34,168 nucleotides of DNA from NCBI GenBank assembly GCA_016869735.1, contig VGDL01000037.1, positions 1 to 34,168 of the forward strand, written 5' to 3'. Each line of letters begins with the position of its first letter. The stretch's first letter is position 1. Positions 26,278-33,970 of the stretch are shown here, in pieces. The DNA comes from Alphaproteobacteria bacterium (GTDB taxonomy: Bacteria; Pseudomonadota; Alphaproteobacteria; Acetobacterales; Acetobacteraceae). Position numbers and translations under genes: made by a program. A model generated the notes under the pieces. That model had not been told where the DNA came from. It ran no database searches and saw nothing but the letters and a program-made list of their open reading frames with translations.

Positions 26278-27760
26278 TCAGCGCGCAGGCGTCACATCCT
26301 GCGCGCGGGTTCTTTCGTCCACCCGCGAATCATGGGCAAAGCCGCGCCGCATCGCCCAAATATTCTTTTGCAAATGCGTCGAAATGATGCCGGCATCTTC
26401 CACGACCACACGCGTTGCCTGGCGCACCAGCGCTTCGCGCTTGGCAGAGTCCAATTCCCGCGCGGTCATAAGTGGCAGCAATGGAACGCAAGCCGGCCAT
26501 GGGTTCACCCGTTGAACTGCCCCAGGAAACCAGAAACATCGAAAATTCCTGACGCGACGCCTTCGCGATGAAACTGGCATAGGGCGCCACATCCACCTGG
26601 GTGCGAGCACCAATACGTGTCCACATCTGTCCAACAGCTTGCGCAATGCGCGCATCATTCGGGTAGCGGTCATTTGGTCCATGCAAGGTCAGGCGGAAAC
26701 CATTGGGATAGCCGGCATCCGCCAGCAGTTTCTTCGCCTGATCCGCGTCAGCGCGCGAAACGGCCAGTTCCGGCACATAAGCAAATGCGCCTTCCGGCAT
26801 CACTTGCCGCGTCGCACTCGCGGCCCCCTCCATAACGCGCGCCACAATCGCCTGGCGGTCAATCGCCAATGAAAGTGCCTGCCGCACACGCACATCCTTC
26901 AGGGGATTGCGCGCGAAAGGCTTGCCATCATGGTCCGTGATAAAGGGCGTTGGTCCATCACGCATGTGGTCCATCGCAAAATAGATGAAGCGCATGCTGT
27001 CTATTTCACTAAGCGCGATGCGCTGATCTCGCCTGAGGCGTTCAATATCCGATGTCGGTACCTGATCAATGATATCAATATCGCCCGCGAGCAAGGCGGC
27101 CGTGCAGCCCGCATCATTGGTGATCATGCGGTAATCCACGCTCTGCCAGGCCGGGCGACCGCGCCAGTGGCCATCAAAGCGCTGCAATTCAACGCGATCC
27201 CCAGACCGATACGCCATCATGCGATAAGGCCCGGTTCCAATCGCGGCGCGGCCGGCGTTGAAATCCTCGGTCGTTGCACCTTGATGCGTTTGGCGGTCCA
27301 ACATGGGGACCTGCGCCAGATCGGTTGGCAATAGCGGTGCCGAGCCATTGGTGCGTAAGCGCAAGGTGTGGGAATCAATGATCTCCACGCCCGTAATTGC
27401 TTGCGTATAGGTGCGGAAAGACCCTGGGCTATTCAGCACTTGCGGAATACGTTCCAGCGTAAAGGCCACATCTTCGGCGGTGAAATCCGACCCATTATGG
27501 AAGCGCACACCACGGCGCAGCGTGAATTCCCAGGCATCTTCCCCCACCGCGCGCCAGCTTTCCGCGAGGGAACTGATCAGCCGTGCCTTTGAATCCGTCT
27601 CGAGCAAATTGTCGAAAACCATGGAAGCATAGGCGTTATTGGGGGAGATATTGTGGAAATGCGGATCGGCGGAGGTGATCTGCGCGCCCACCTCCATGCG
27701 CAAATTCTGCGCCGCCGCGGGCATGGAAGCGACAAGGGCAGCCAGTAGCAGGCGCTTCAT
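26278..27760 (-). pseudogene. Peptide/nickel-type ABC solute-binding protein, broken by deletion and frameshift
   Basis: From the ATG at 27760 (MKRLLLAALVASMPAAAQNLRMEVG, a Sec signal with GAAGGA upstream) the frame gives a family-5 binding protein: MVFDNLLETD, LAESW, WEFTLRRGVRFHNGSDFTAEDVAFTLERI, GTGPYRM, LKDVRVRQALSLAIDR and FLVSWGSSTGEPMAGLRSIAATYDR. Near 26460 the reading frame changes. The true C-terminus resumes in another frame as ELDSAKREALVRQATRVVVEDAGIISTHLQKNIWAMRRGFAHDSRV, ending at 26278. About 20-30 residues expected at the join are missing, so it is a deletion whose size is not a multiple of three. It lies 13 bases after the Ldh gene. The full-length protein cannot be made. 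Confidence 0.85.
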
Positions 27761-27773
27761 GGCGGTTTTTCCT

Positions 27774-28856
27774 TCAGCTGAGCAGGTAAGCCGCGCCGGA
27801 GCGGGCGCAGATGGCGCGAATATGCTTATCCAAAGCTGGCGGCACAGGAATACCGTGCTGCAAGCGGCGTTGGCGTTCGGCTTCTTCAGGATCGCCCGCA
27901 ACCAGTACGGGTTTTGCTGGATCGGCCGCCGGGGTTGCGTGCAATTCGTCAATCACCGCATCCATATCAGCGGCAAACTCCTCAGGCGCGCGGAAGGCAC
28001 CGGGATCAATTGCCATGAAAAAATGCCCGATATCATCAGGATCATTTGGCTGTTGCGTACGGTTGCGAATGGGGGAGAAGGAAGAACCAACCAGCGTGCC
28101 GCCCAGAATATGCACCATCATCGCGAGGCCATAGCCCTTATGGCTAGCCATTTCTGGTGAACCGCCTAGCGGTGAAAGCCCGCCTTCCGGTTCTTCATGC
28201 AAAATCTTCATGCCGCGCTTGGCATCCGTGACAGGATTTCCAGCGCCATCCACCACCCATCCCGCTGGCATGGCGCGTTCATTCAAATCATAGACCTTGA
28301 CCTTGCCCGCTGCAGTGGTGGTGGTTGCCATATCCAACACAAAGGGCAGGTTGCGTCCGGCTGGCGCGGCAAAGGCGATAGGGTTGGTGCCAAGCACCGG
28401 CCTTGCGCCGCGTGTCGGCACCATGGTCACGCCGCGTGTTGCGCTGGTGACCAAACCAATCGCGCCACGCCGCGCCGCGATGCGCGCATAAACGCCCGCC
28501 GCACCGAAGTGATGCGAATTGCGTACCCCCACTACGCCAATGCGGGCTTCCTTCGCCATATCCACAGCCAGGTTCATGCCATAGCTGGAAACCGGATGCC
28601 CAAGCCCCGCGCCGGCATCAATCAAGGCGGTGCAGGCGGTGCGCCGTTCGATCCTGGGCCGCGCATTGATCTTCAGCTTGCCTTCCTGCAAGCGCTTTTC
28701 ATACGTCATCAGCATGGAAATGCCGTGGCTATCCACACCGAACAAATCGGTTTCCGTCATGGCTTCCGTGGTGGTGGTGGCCAGATCAGCCTCCATCCCC
28801 CAGGAACGCAGAATGGCTTCAATCTGCGCGCGAACCTTATCAGCGGCGACATCCAT
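27774..28856 (-). CDS. Ldh-family oxidoreductase (malate/L-lactate/ureidoglycolate dehydrogenase type)
   Basis: A 360-residue NAD(P)-dependent dehydrogenase of the type-2 malate/lactate family, unlike the classical Rossmann enzymes. ETDLFGVDSHGISML contains the catalytic-region histidine at about residue 45. VGVRNSHHFGAAGVYA, GTNPIAFAAPAG, VLDMATTTTAAGKV and MASHKGYGLAMMVHIL are family landmarks. It reduces or oxidises a 2-oxo/2-hydroxy acid; which one is not clear. There is no signal peptide, so it is cytoplasmic. It sits in a TauD-FAH-Ldh-SBP gene run that looks catabolic. The start has only a weak ribosome binding site. Confidence 0.9.
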   Translation of the reverse strand: MDVAADKVRAQIEAILRSWGMEADLATTTTEAMTETDLFGVDSHGISMLMTYEKRLQEGKLKINARPRIERRTACTALIDAGAGLGHPVSSYGMNLAVDMAKEARIGVVGVRNSHHFGAAGVYARIAARRGAIGLVTSATRGVTMVPTRGARPVLGTNPIAFAAPAGRNLPFVLDMATTTTAAGKVKVYDLNERAMPAGWVVDGAGNPVTDAKRGMKILHEEPEGGLSPLGGSPEMASHKGYGLAMMVHILGGTLVGSSFSPIRNRTQQPNDPDDIGHFFMAIDPGAFRAPEEFAADMDAVIDELHATPAADPAKPVLVAGDPEEAERQRRLQHGIPVPPALDKHIRAICARSGAAYLLS

Positions 28857-28870
28857 GGTGCTGCCCCCGC

Positions 28871-29656
28871 TCAGGCGCTGGCGCGCAAAAAGGGGTTGGT
28901 CAAATGGCCAATGCCGGTGATTTCAATATCCACCACATCGCCGGATTTCACATCGGGTGAGACACTATCCGTGCCCATCCAGATCACGTCACCGGGATAA
29001 AGCGTCAGATACCGCGTCATGGTCGCGATGAAGACCGCGGTTGAAAACAGCATATGCCCGGTTTCGAAAGTCGTGGTCAGTTCGCCATTCAGCCGCACAT
29101 TGGTGCGCGCGGCTTCCATATCGAATTCGGTTTCAATCCATGGCCCCATGGGCTTGAAAGTGTCGGTATTCTTGGAACGCCAGAAGGTGCGGTCGCTTTT
29201 CTGCCAGGTGCGTTCACTGACATCATTGCCAATGGTCCAACCCATGATGCAGCTTAGCGCTTCGGCTTCTGAAAAGTTCTTGGCTTTTTTGCCGACCACG
29301 GCGACAACTTCACCTTCATAGTGAATCTTCTCGGTCGCATCGGCGGGGATGATCACTGTCTCCCCATGTGCAATCAGCGCATTGCTGGCGCGGTAGCCCA
29401 TATCTGGCTTGGTTGGGATATTCGGCACCTCGCCGCGCTTGGCCGCACCTTCCTTCACATGCTCCACATAATTCAGCCCAGCGCAGTAGAAGGTGCGCGG
29501 GATCACCGGCACTTCGATCTTTACCGCGGCAAGATCATGCTTGCGGCTGGTTTTCTCATAGCCATCAAAGGGGCTGCCAGAGACTTCCAGAATGCGGTCG
29601 CCTTCCAGAATGCCATAGCGGGTGCGGTCTTCGGCGGTGAAGCGGATCCAGCGCAT
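28871..29656 (-). CDS. Fumarylacetoacetate-hydrolase family protein
   Basis: A 261-residue protein of the FAH fold, which hydrolyses, decarboxylates or isomerises acylpyruvates and related 2-oxo acids using a divalent metal. FYCAGLNYVEHVKEG precedes the domain. IHYEGEVVAVVGKKAKNF supplies the EGE metal ligands, TIGNDVSER is conserved, and KSGDVVDIEITGIGHLTNPF closes the core. The ATG has AAGGACG upstream. It lies 12 bases after the TauD-like gene and 14 before the Ldh gene. The exact substrate is unknown. Confidence 0.9.
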   Translation of the reverse strand: MRWIRFTAEDRTRYGILEGDRILEVSGSPFDGYEKTSRKHDLAAVKIEVPVIPRTFYCAGLNYVEHVKEGAAKRGEVPNIPTKPDMGYRASNALIAHGETVIIPADATEKIHYEGEVVAVVGKKAKNFSEAEALSCIMGWTIGNDVSERTWQKSDRTFWRSKNTDTFKPMGPWIETEFDMEAARTNVRLNGELTTTFETGHMLFSTAVFIATMTRYLTLYPGDVIWMGTDSVSPDVKSGDVVDIEITGIGHLTNPFLRASA

Positions 29657-29668
29657 GATCAGGCGTCC

Positions 29669-30568
29669 TTAGGCTGCCAGCGCGCGCTGGATGAAATCAG
29701 ATTGGAACACGCGATCCGCCATGACCTGGCAGCGCTTCATCAGCCGATGTTCATTCGGCCCATAATCCGGCAGCGCATTATGCAGCGTGCCAAGATTGTC
29801 CCAGATCAGCACATCACCCACGGTCCAGACATGGGTGTGCAGGAAACGCGCTTCCAATTGATGCGCAAACAGCGTCTCAAGCACCGCATCACTTTCTGTC
29901 TCGGAAAGTTCATTGATGCGAATGGCATAGCCCGGATTGCAATACAGCACCTTCCGCCCGGTGATCGGATGCGTCATGAAAACCGGGTGCACGGAAGGCG
30001 GCCGCTTGGCGCGTTGTTCCGGCGTCAGCGGCGGGCGCGTACTGCCGGGGCGCTTGCACATATTATCCCAGAATTTGTTGAAATCATGCGTCGCCGTCGC
30101 AGTGGCAAGCTTTTCCTTGAGCGCCGGATCAAGTGTTTCGTACGCCAGATGCATATTGGCAAAAACCGTATTGCCGAGCGGCTTGCCATCCCTGTGCGGC
30201 ACCTGATGCGCGTTCAGCACATTCACGAAGCCCATCGTGTCGCGATAGGACATATCCGTGTGCCAATCCTGCCCGGCATCCGCGAGCCCAATGGGCTGCC
30301 CGTTTTCGACGATGTTTGAGAGAATACCAACTTCCGGCACCTCAGGGTCCTGGAACTTGCCGGTCAAGGAAGTTTGAATACTGCCAAAGCGCAGCGAGAA
30401 ATCGCGCAAGGCCGGTGGTTCCAGCAATTGGCCAGGAAAGCGCAGCGCGCCCCTTTCACCAAGCGCCCGCAAAATGCCCGAGAAATCCTTGTCAGAAAGC
30501 GGCCTCGACAAATCGACGCCGGTGACGGTGGCCCCCAACACCGAATCATTATTGGTGACAGTCAGCAT
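29669..30568 (-). CDS. TauD/TfdA-type 2-oxoglutarate-dependent dioxygenase
   Basis: A 299-residue Fe(II)/2-oxoglutarate dioxygenase. The iron ligands are His103 and Asp105 in WHTDMSY and the distal His263 in LGTLHNA, with Arg275 (NEHRLMK) as a likely 2-oxoglutarate binder. TGVDLSRPLSDKDF is a typical family N-terminus. Such enzymes hydroxylate taurine, alkyl sulfates, aryloxy acids and similar compounds; the substrate here cannot be assigned. The start has AAAGGGAA upstream. It is the first gene of the minus-strand catabolic run and diverges from the SDR gene, so the 184-base gap should hold both promoters. Confidence 0.92.
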   Translation of the reverse strand: MLTVTNNDSVLGATVTGVDLSRPLSDKDFSGILRALGERGALRFPGQLLEPPALRDFSLRFGSIQTSLTGKFQDPEVPEVGILSNIVENGQPIGLADAGQDWHTDMSYRDTMGFVNVLNAHQVPHRDGKPLGNTVFANMHLAYETLDPALKEKLATATATHDFNKFWDNMCKRPGSTRPPLTPEQRAKRPPSVHPVFMTHPITGRKVLYCNPGYAIRINELSETESDAVLETLFAHQLEARFLHTHVWTVGDVLIWDNLGTLHNALPDYGPNEHRLMKRCQVMADRVFQSDFIQRALAA

Positions 30569-30752
30569 GGCAATTCCCTTTTGTCATGGGGGAAGCGCCC
30601 ACCGCACGGCTTCGCGCGCAACGGCGACACGTTTCCCCCGGCTTTATCTCTTGGCATGGATGCTGGCACCGCTTGGCCTTCGGGGGCAAGAGCCAAGGCT
30701 TGGCGATCCGCCCGCAAGGGCGCATCCTGCCCCGCGAAAAGGGGGAAGCGCC
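30569..30752. promoter_or_regulatory. Divergent gap between the TauD-like and SDR genes
   Basis: These 184 bases should drive both directions, but I see no convincing -35/-10 pair. A 12-base direct repeat GGGGGAAGCGCC occurs at 30588-30599 and 30741-30752, the second being the SDR ribosome-binding region. A 5-bp stem with a GCAA loop lies at 30709-30722. The region may form a structured leader, but no known riboswitch class is recognised. Confidence 0.35.
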
Positions 30753-31520
30753 ATGCGTTTCGCAGGACAGCAGGTTGTCATTACCGGCGCCGCCGGGGTT
30801 TACGGGCGCGGGCTCGCGGAAGCTTTTGCGCGGGAAGGCGCGCAATTGCTGCTGACCGATGGTAATGCCGGCGCACTTGCCGCACTTGCCCATGCGCTGC
30901 CGCCCGGGCGGGTAGTGTTGCACCCCGCTGATCTTTCGGATGATGCCGCGCTGGATGGGCTGATTGCGGCGGCCACCGGCAAGGGCGCGCCACAGGTGCT
31001 GATCAATAATGCCGGTATTTATCCCTTCATTCCGCTGATGGATGTGACCGGCGCGGAATGGGACAAGATACTGGCCGTGAATACGCGCGCACCCTTTCGC
31101 CTGATGCAGGGCATTGGCCACGCCATGGCCGCGGCGGGACGGGGTTCGATTGTCAACGTGACTTCAGCCGCGGCCGAGGTGCATCGCGGCAATGGCGTGC
31201 CTTACGGCGCCTCCAAATGCGCGCTGGAATATCTGACGCGCGCCTTCGCCCTGGAACTCGGCCCATCGGGTGTGCGGGTGAATAGCGCGCGGCCTGGCTT
31301 TGCCGAAGGCAGCGCAGAAAACCCCATGCCGGAAGGCTATGCGGAGGCCATCCGCGCACGCTCCCTGCTTGGTGCAACAGGCACGCCGGCGGATTTCGCG
31401 GCGGGGGTCATGTTTCTCTGTTCCGATGATGCCCGCTTCATGACGGGTTCGGTGCTTGATTGCGGGGGCGGGGGGCATATCAATCGCCGCGCGGGTGCGG
31501 CCACCGCAGCGCGCGGCTGA
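30753..31520 (+). CDS. Short-chain dehydrogenase/reductase (SDR)
   Basis: A 255-residue cytoplasmic NAD(P)-dependent oxidoreductase of the classical SDR family. The cofactor motif is TGAAGVYGRG (11-20), followed by NNAG (85-88), the catalytic Ser138 (NVTSAA) and Tyr151/Lys155 (YGASK). PGFAEGS and GSVLDCGGG near the end complete the Rossmann core. It resembles oxidoreductases acting on secondary alcohols or sugars; the substrate is unknown. The ATG at 30753 has GGGGGAAG upstream; an in-frame start at 30474 would place about 90 unrelated residues first and overlap the TauD gene. It is followed by a binding-protein-like gene after 26 bases. Confidence 0.9.
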   Translation: MRFAGQQVVITGAAGVYGRGLAEAFAREGAQLLLTDGNAGALAALAHALPPGRVVLHPADLSDDAALDGLIAAATGKGAPQVLINNAGIYPFIPLMDVTGAEWDKILAVNTRAPFRLMQGIGHAMAAAGRGSIVNVTSAAAEVHRGNGVPYGASKCALEYLTRAFALELGPSGVRVNSARPGFAEGSAENPMPEGYAEAIRARSLLGATGTPADFAAGVMFLCSDDARFMTGSVLDCGGGGHINRRAGAATAARG

Positions 31521-31546
31521 CATTTTTTGTTGAGAAGGAAAGCAAC

Positions 31547-32272
31547 ATGATGGATCAAATCAAGGCGGAATTGGCGCCAACCGGCGTTTTGCGCGCCGGC
31601 GTCAATATGGGAAACTTCCTGCTGGTGACGAGCCAGGCAGAAAATGGCGACCCCGCTGGCGTTTCGCCTAGCATGGCCCGCGCCATTGCCGATTCGCTTG
31701 GCGTGCCCGTGCAATACGTGCCTTTCGCGCGCCCTGGTGATCTGGCCGATGCGGTGGACAATAATGTCTGGGATATCGGACTGATCGGCGCCGAACCGCA
31801 GCGCGCCGAAAAAATCGCCTTCACCGCAGCTTACGCGGAAATCGAAGCGACCCATATGGTGCCCCCCGGTTCGCCCATCACGAAAATGGAAGACGTGGAT
31901 CGCCCCGGCAATCGCATCGCCGTCACGGCGCGCGCGGCTTATGATTTGTGGCTGGAACGCAATATACATCAGGCGAAGTTGATCCGCTCCGCAACACTTG
32001 ATGCCGCTTATGAGCAATTCGCCGCCGAGAAGTTGGAAGTCTTGGCGGGGCTGCGCCCGAAGCTACTTTCCGACATCGAAAAAATGCCTGGCGCGCGGAT
32101 TCTGGATGGCAAGTTTACCGCCGTGCAGCAAGCCATCGGCACATCACGCCGCAACAGCGCCGCCGCTGGCTTCCTGGCGGATTTCGTCGAAAAGGCGAAG
32201 GCATCCGGCCTGGTGGCGCGCTTTATCGCCGAGCACAAGGTGCGCGGCTTGAGTGTGGCGCCGCCGGCTTGA
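31547..32272 (+). CDS. Solute-binding-protein-like protein without signal peptide
   Basis: A 241-residue protein with the family-3 amino-acid-binding fold: LAPTGVLRAGVNMGNFLLVT, PAGVSPSMARAIADSLGVPVQYVPF, WDIGLIGAEPQRAEKIAFTAAYAEIEATHMVPPGSPI and a C-terminal lobe ending FVEKAKASGLVARFIAEHKVRGL. Known relatives bind amino acids or similar ligands in the periplasm. This one begins MMDQIKAELAPTG, with no hydrophobic leader, so unless it is exported otherwise it stays in the cytoplasm. AAGGAA sits six bases before the start. No permease or ATPase genes adjoin it. It may be a cytoplasmic ligand sensor, or the annotated family may be a cyclohexadienyl-dehydratase-like enzyme. Confidence 0.75.
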   Translation: MMDQIKAELAPTGVLRAGVNMGNFLLVTSQAENGDPAGVSPSMARAIADSLGVPVQYVPFARPGDLADAVDNNVWDIGLIGAEPQRAEKIAFTAAYAEIEATHMVPPGSPITKMEDVDRPGNRIAVTARAAYDLWLERNIHQAKLIRSATLDAAYEQFAAEKLEVLAGLRPKLLSDIEKMPGARILDGKFTAVQQAIGTSRRNSAAAGFLADFVEKAKASGLVARFIAEHKVRGLSVAPPA

Positions 32273-32363
32273 TCGCACCGCGAGAAATTATCAGCCCCCG
32301 CAAGCGCACAGCCTGGCGGCACTAGCGCGTAGTTTTGAAGCTGACGCTTGTTTCCCCAAAACA

Positions 32364-32392
32364 GCGCGGCGGCACAATGGCAGCCGCCGCGC
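32364..32392 (+). terminator. Strong GC hairpin, possible terminator
   Basis: GCGCGGCGGC (32364-32373) pairs perfectly with GCCGCCGCGC (32383-32392) around a nine-base loop. It is followed by CCTTG rather than a T-run, so it is at best a weak intrinsic terminator for the upstream gene, 92 bases away. Confidence 0.4.
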
Positions 32393-32444
32393 CCTTGTAG
32401 CGTGATGATATTCGAAAGGGCGCTTCTCCGGCGGCCCGTTATTC

Positions 32445-32458
32445 TTGACCCATATCAA
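32445..32458 (+). promoter_or_regulatory. FNR/FixK-type box (TTGAC-N4-ATCAA)
   Basis: TTGACCCATATCAA is a perfect match to the TTGA-N6-TCAA palindrome recognised by the FNR/FixK/Anr family in alphaproteobacteria, and differs from TTGAT-N4-ATCAA at one base. It lies 127 bases before the stress protein start. If class-II activation applies, transcription would begin near 32493, though no clear -10 is seen. The motif is observed; regulator and oxygen response are inferred. Confidence 0.7.
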
Positions 32459-32585
32459 GGCTGACCAGCACAGGCGCTGTTACGCAAGTGTTGCGGCAGC
32501 GGAGTTTTCACACGCCCCGCAAACCAAACAGAACGCCATCACGAGTGCCCCACCCGCAAGATGCGCGGCCGCCGGAGAAATTCGC

Positions 32586-33395
32586 ATGGCTATCAAGACT
32601 ATCCTGACCCATCTGGACCCTTCCTTGGCAACGGAAGCAGAAGCCGCAACCACAACGCAGCTTACGCTGGCGGAAGCTTTTTCAGCCCATCTAACGGCGC
32701 TGATTTTCCCGATTGATACCGCGCTTACCGCGCCAAGCCCGGCGGATGATGCCACGAGGCAGCTTGAAGACCGCGCGGTTGATCATCTCAGCGCAGCAGC
32801 ACAAAGGCGCTGTGTGGCCTATGATGTCAGGAAGCGCACCAGCTATGCCTATGGCAATGGGGAAGCCTTCGCCGATCATTTGCGCGTTAGTGATCTGGCG
32901 GTACTGACGCAGCACGGCGCACCTGGTATCGGTGCTCAAATCCTGCAGCAAGCAGCGATTTTCGATTCAGGTCGGCCGGTTTTGCTGGCGCCCGGGGTAC
33001 GGCCTTTGGTCCGTTTGCCGCAAAGGATTTTGGTGGCCTGGGATGCGACCCCGGCTTCTGTCCGCGCCATTCATGGCGCGCCGCCGTTGATTGGTGCGGC
33101 GACAGAAACCATCATCGCCACCGTCACCGATGACAAGGAATTGCGCGCCGGCCAATCCGGGATCGAACTCGCCCATCTGCTTGCGCGCCATGGCGCCAAG
33201 CCCCGCTTCATGGCTTTGCAACGCGGCAGTGCCAGCGTGCTGGAACGGCTTTTGGCCGCGGCCGCAGATACTGAAGCGGAAATGCTGGTGATGGGCGCCG
33301 CGCGCCATGCGCCCCTGCATAATCTGATGCTGGGCAGCGCAACGCAGGATGTGCTTGCCACGGTTCCTGCGCTGCCGGTGTTTTTGGCGGCGTGA
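32586..33395 (+). CDS. Tandem universal stress protein
   Basis: A 269-residue protein with two UspA-like domains in one chain. The first begins MAIKTILTHLDPSLATEAEA; the second begins LPQRILVAWDATPASVRAIHGAPPLI and ends in VMGAARHAPLHNLMLGSATQDVLATVPALPVFLA, which holds the GxxxHxxLxxLxLGS nucleotide-binding pattern. The first domain lacks a clear version of that motif. Such proteins help cells survive starvation, hypoxia or oxidative stress. The ATG at 32586 has GGAG upstream and gives the family N-terminus. The FNR/FixK box upstream suggests induction under low oxygen. Confidence 0.9.
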   Translation: MAIKTILTHLDPSLATEAEAATTTQLTLAEAFSAHLTALIFPIDTALTAPSPADDATRQLEDRAVDHLSAAAQRRCVAYDVRKRTSYAYGNGEAFADHLRVSDLAVLTQHGAPGIGAQILQQAAIFDSGRPVLLAPGVRPLVRLPQRILVAWDATPASVRAIHGAPPLIGAATETIIATVTDDKELRAGQSGIELAHLLARHGAKPRFMALQRGSASVLERLLAAAADTEAEMLVMGAARHAPLHNLMLGSATQDVLATVPALPVFLAA

Positions 33396-33487
33396 GTTTG
33401 CGGACCTTGGTTGCATCATCTGTATGGTACATCGGTTGCACTGGGCGAAACCAAACGCCGTGCATCATGGAAGTCTCAGCAACGATT

Positions 33488-33970
33488 TCAAAATTTGACG
33501 TCATGCTTCATGAAATGATGAAAAATGCTGGTGCTGCGAATGCCATACAGAACTGTTGGTTTTGCTACACAGCCATGGGGCAGGTCACGGATAGCCGCGA
33601 AAAAATGTCGATCTGCTGTTACGCCAGCCTGCGAACTACCAGTTTCAGACCATCGAGACAGAAACCGTGCACAGATGACCTTGTCCAGCAGAAGACAATT
33701 GGGATCCACAAAGCCCCCCTGCGCGGCAAAGCGGCCCTCTCCTGGGCCAAGTGAATCCCAGCGGTCCACCACCAGTTCAGCCCCCGTCTCCTGATCTACC
33801 AGCATTCGCTGGGCGAATGCCCAGGCCTTATCATGCACAACAGACAGTAATTCGCTTAAATGGTTAGAGCGCCACACATTGTCGTCATCGAGATAGGCAA
33901 CGTAACGGCTATTGGCCATAAGGCTCAGACTGGCGCGCAAAGAACCACCATCCGTAGCGTTATGCGGGCC
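33488..33970 (-). pseudogene. Family-2 glycosyltransferase fragment, truncated by an IS
   Basis: The minus-strand frame encodes the C-terminal part of a GT2 (GT-A) enzyme: NATDGGSLRASLSLMANSRYVAYLDDDNVWRSNHLSELLSVV has the donor/metal-binding DDD. About 160 residues remain. The N-terminus that should hold the nucleotide-binding start of the domain is missing. The frame continues upstream into the IS end, where a GTG (33997) inside the inverted repeat region could begin a chimeric protein, but the preceding residues are not GT-like. The fragment is probably inactive. Confidence 0.8.

Larger units (their letters stand above)
32273..32585 (+). other. 313-base gap with a hairpin and an FNR/FixK-type box
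   Basis: This stretch lies between the binding-protein-like gene and the stress protein gene and shows no convincing gene. A perfect 10-bp stem lies at 32364-32392 and the FNR/FixK box at 32445-32458. A frame open from 32445 runs into the stress protein but begins inside the box and has no family-like sequence. Confidence 0.6.

Noticed and set aside
30474-30752. SDR start at 30474
   Set aside because: It would overlap the divergent TauD-like gene by 95 bases and add about 90 unrelated residues.
32445-32585. N-terminal extension of the stress protein
   Set aside because: It would start inside the FNR/FixK box and has no stress-protein homology; ATG at 32586 has a ribosome binding site.
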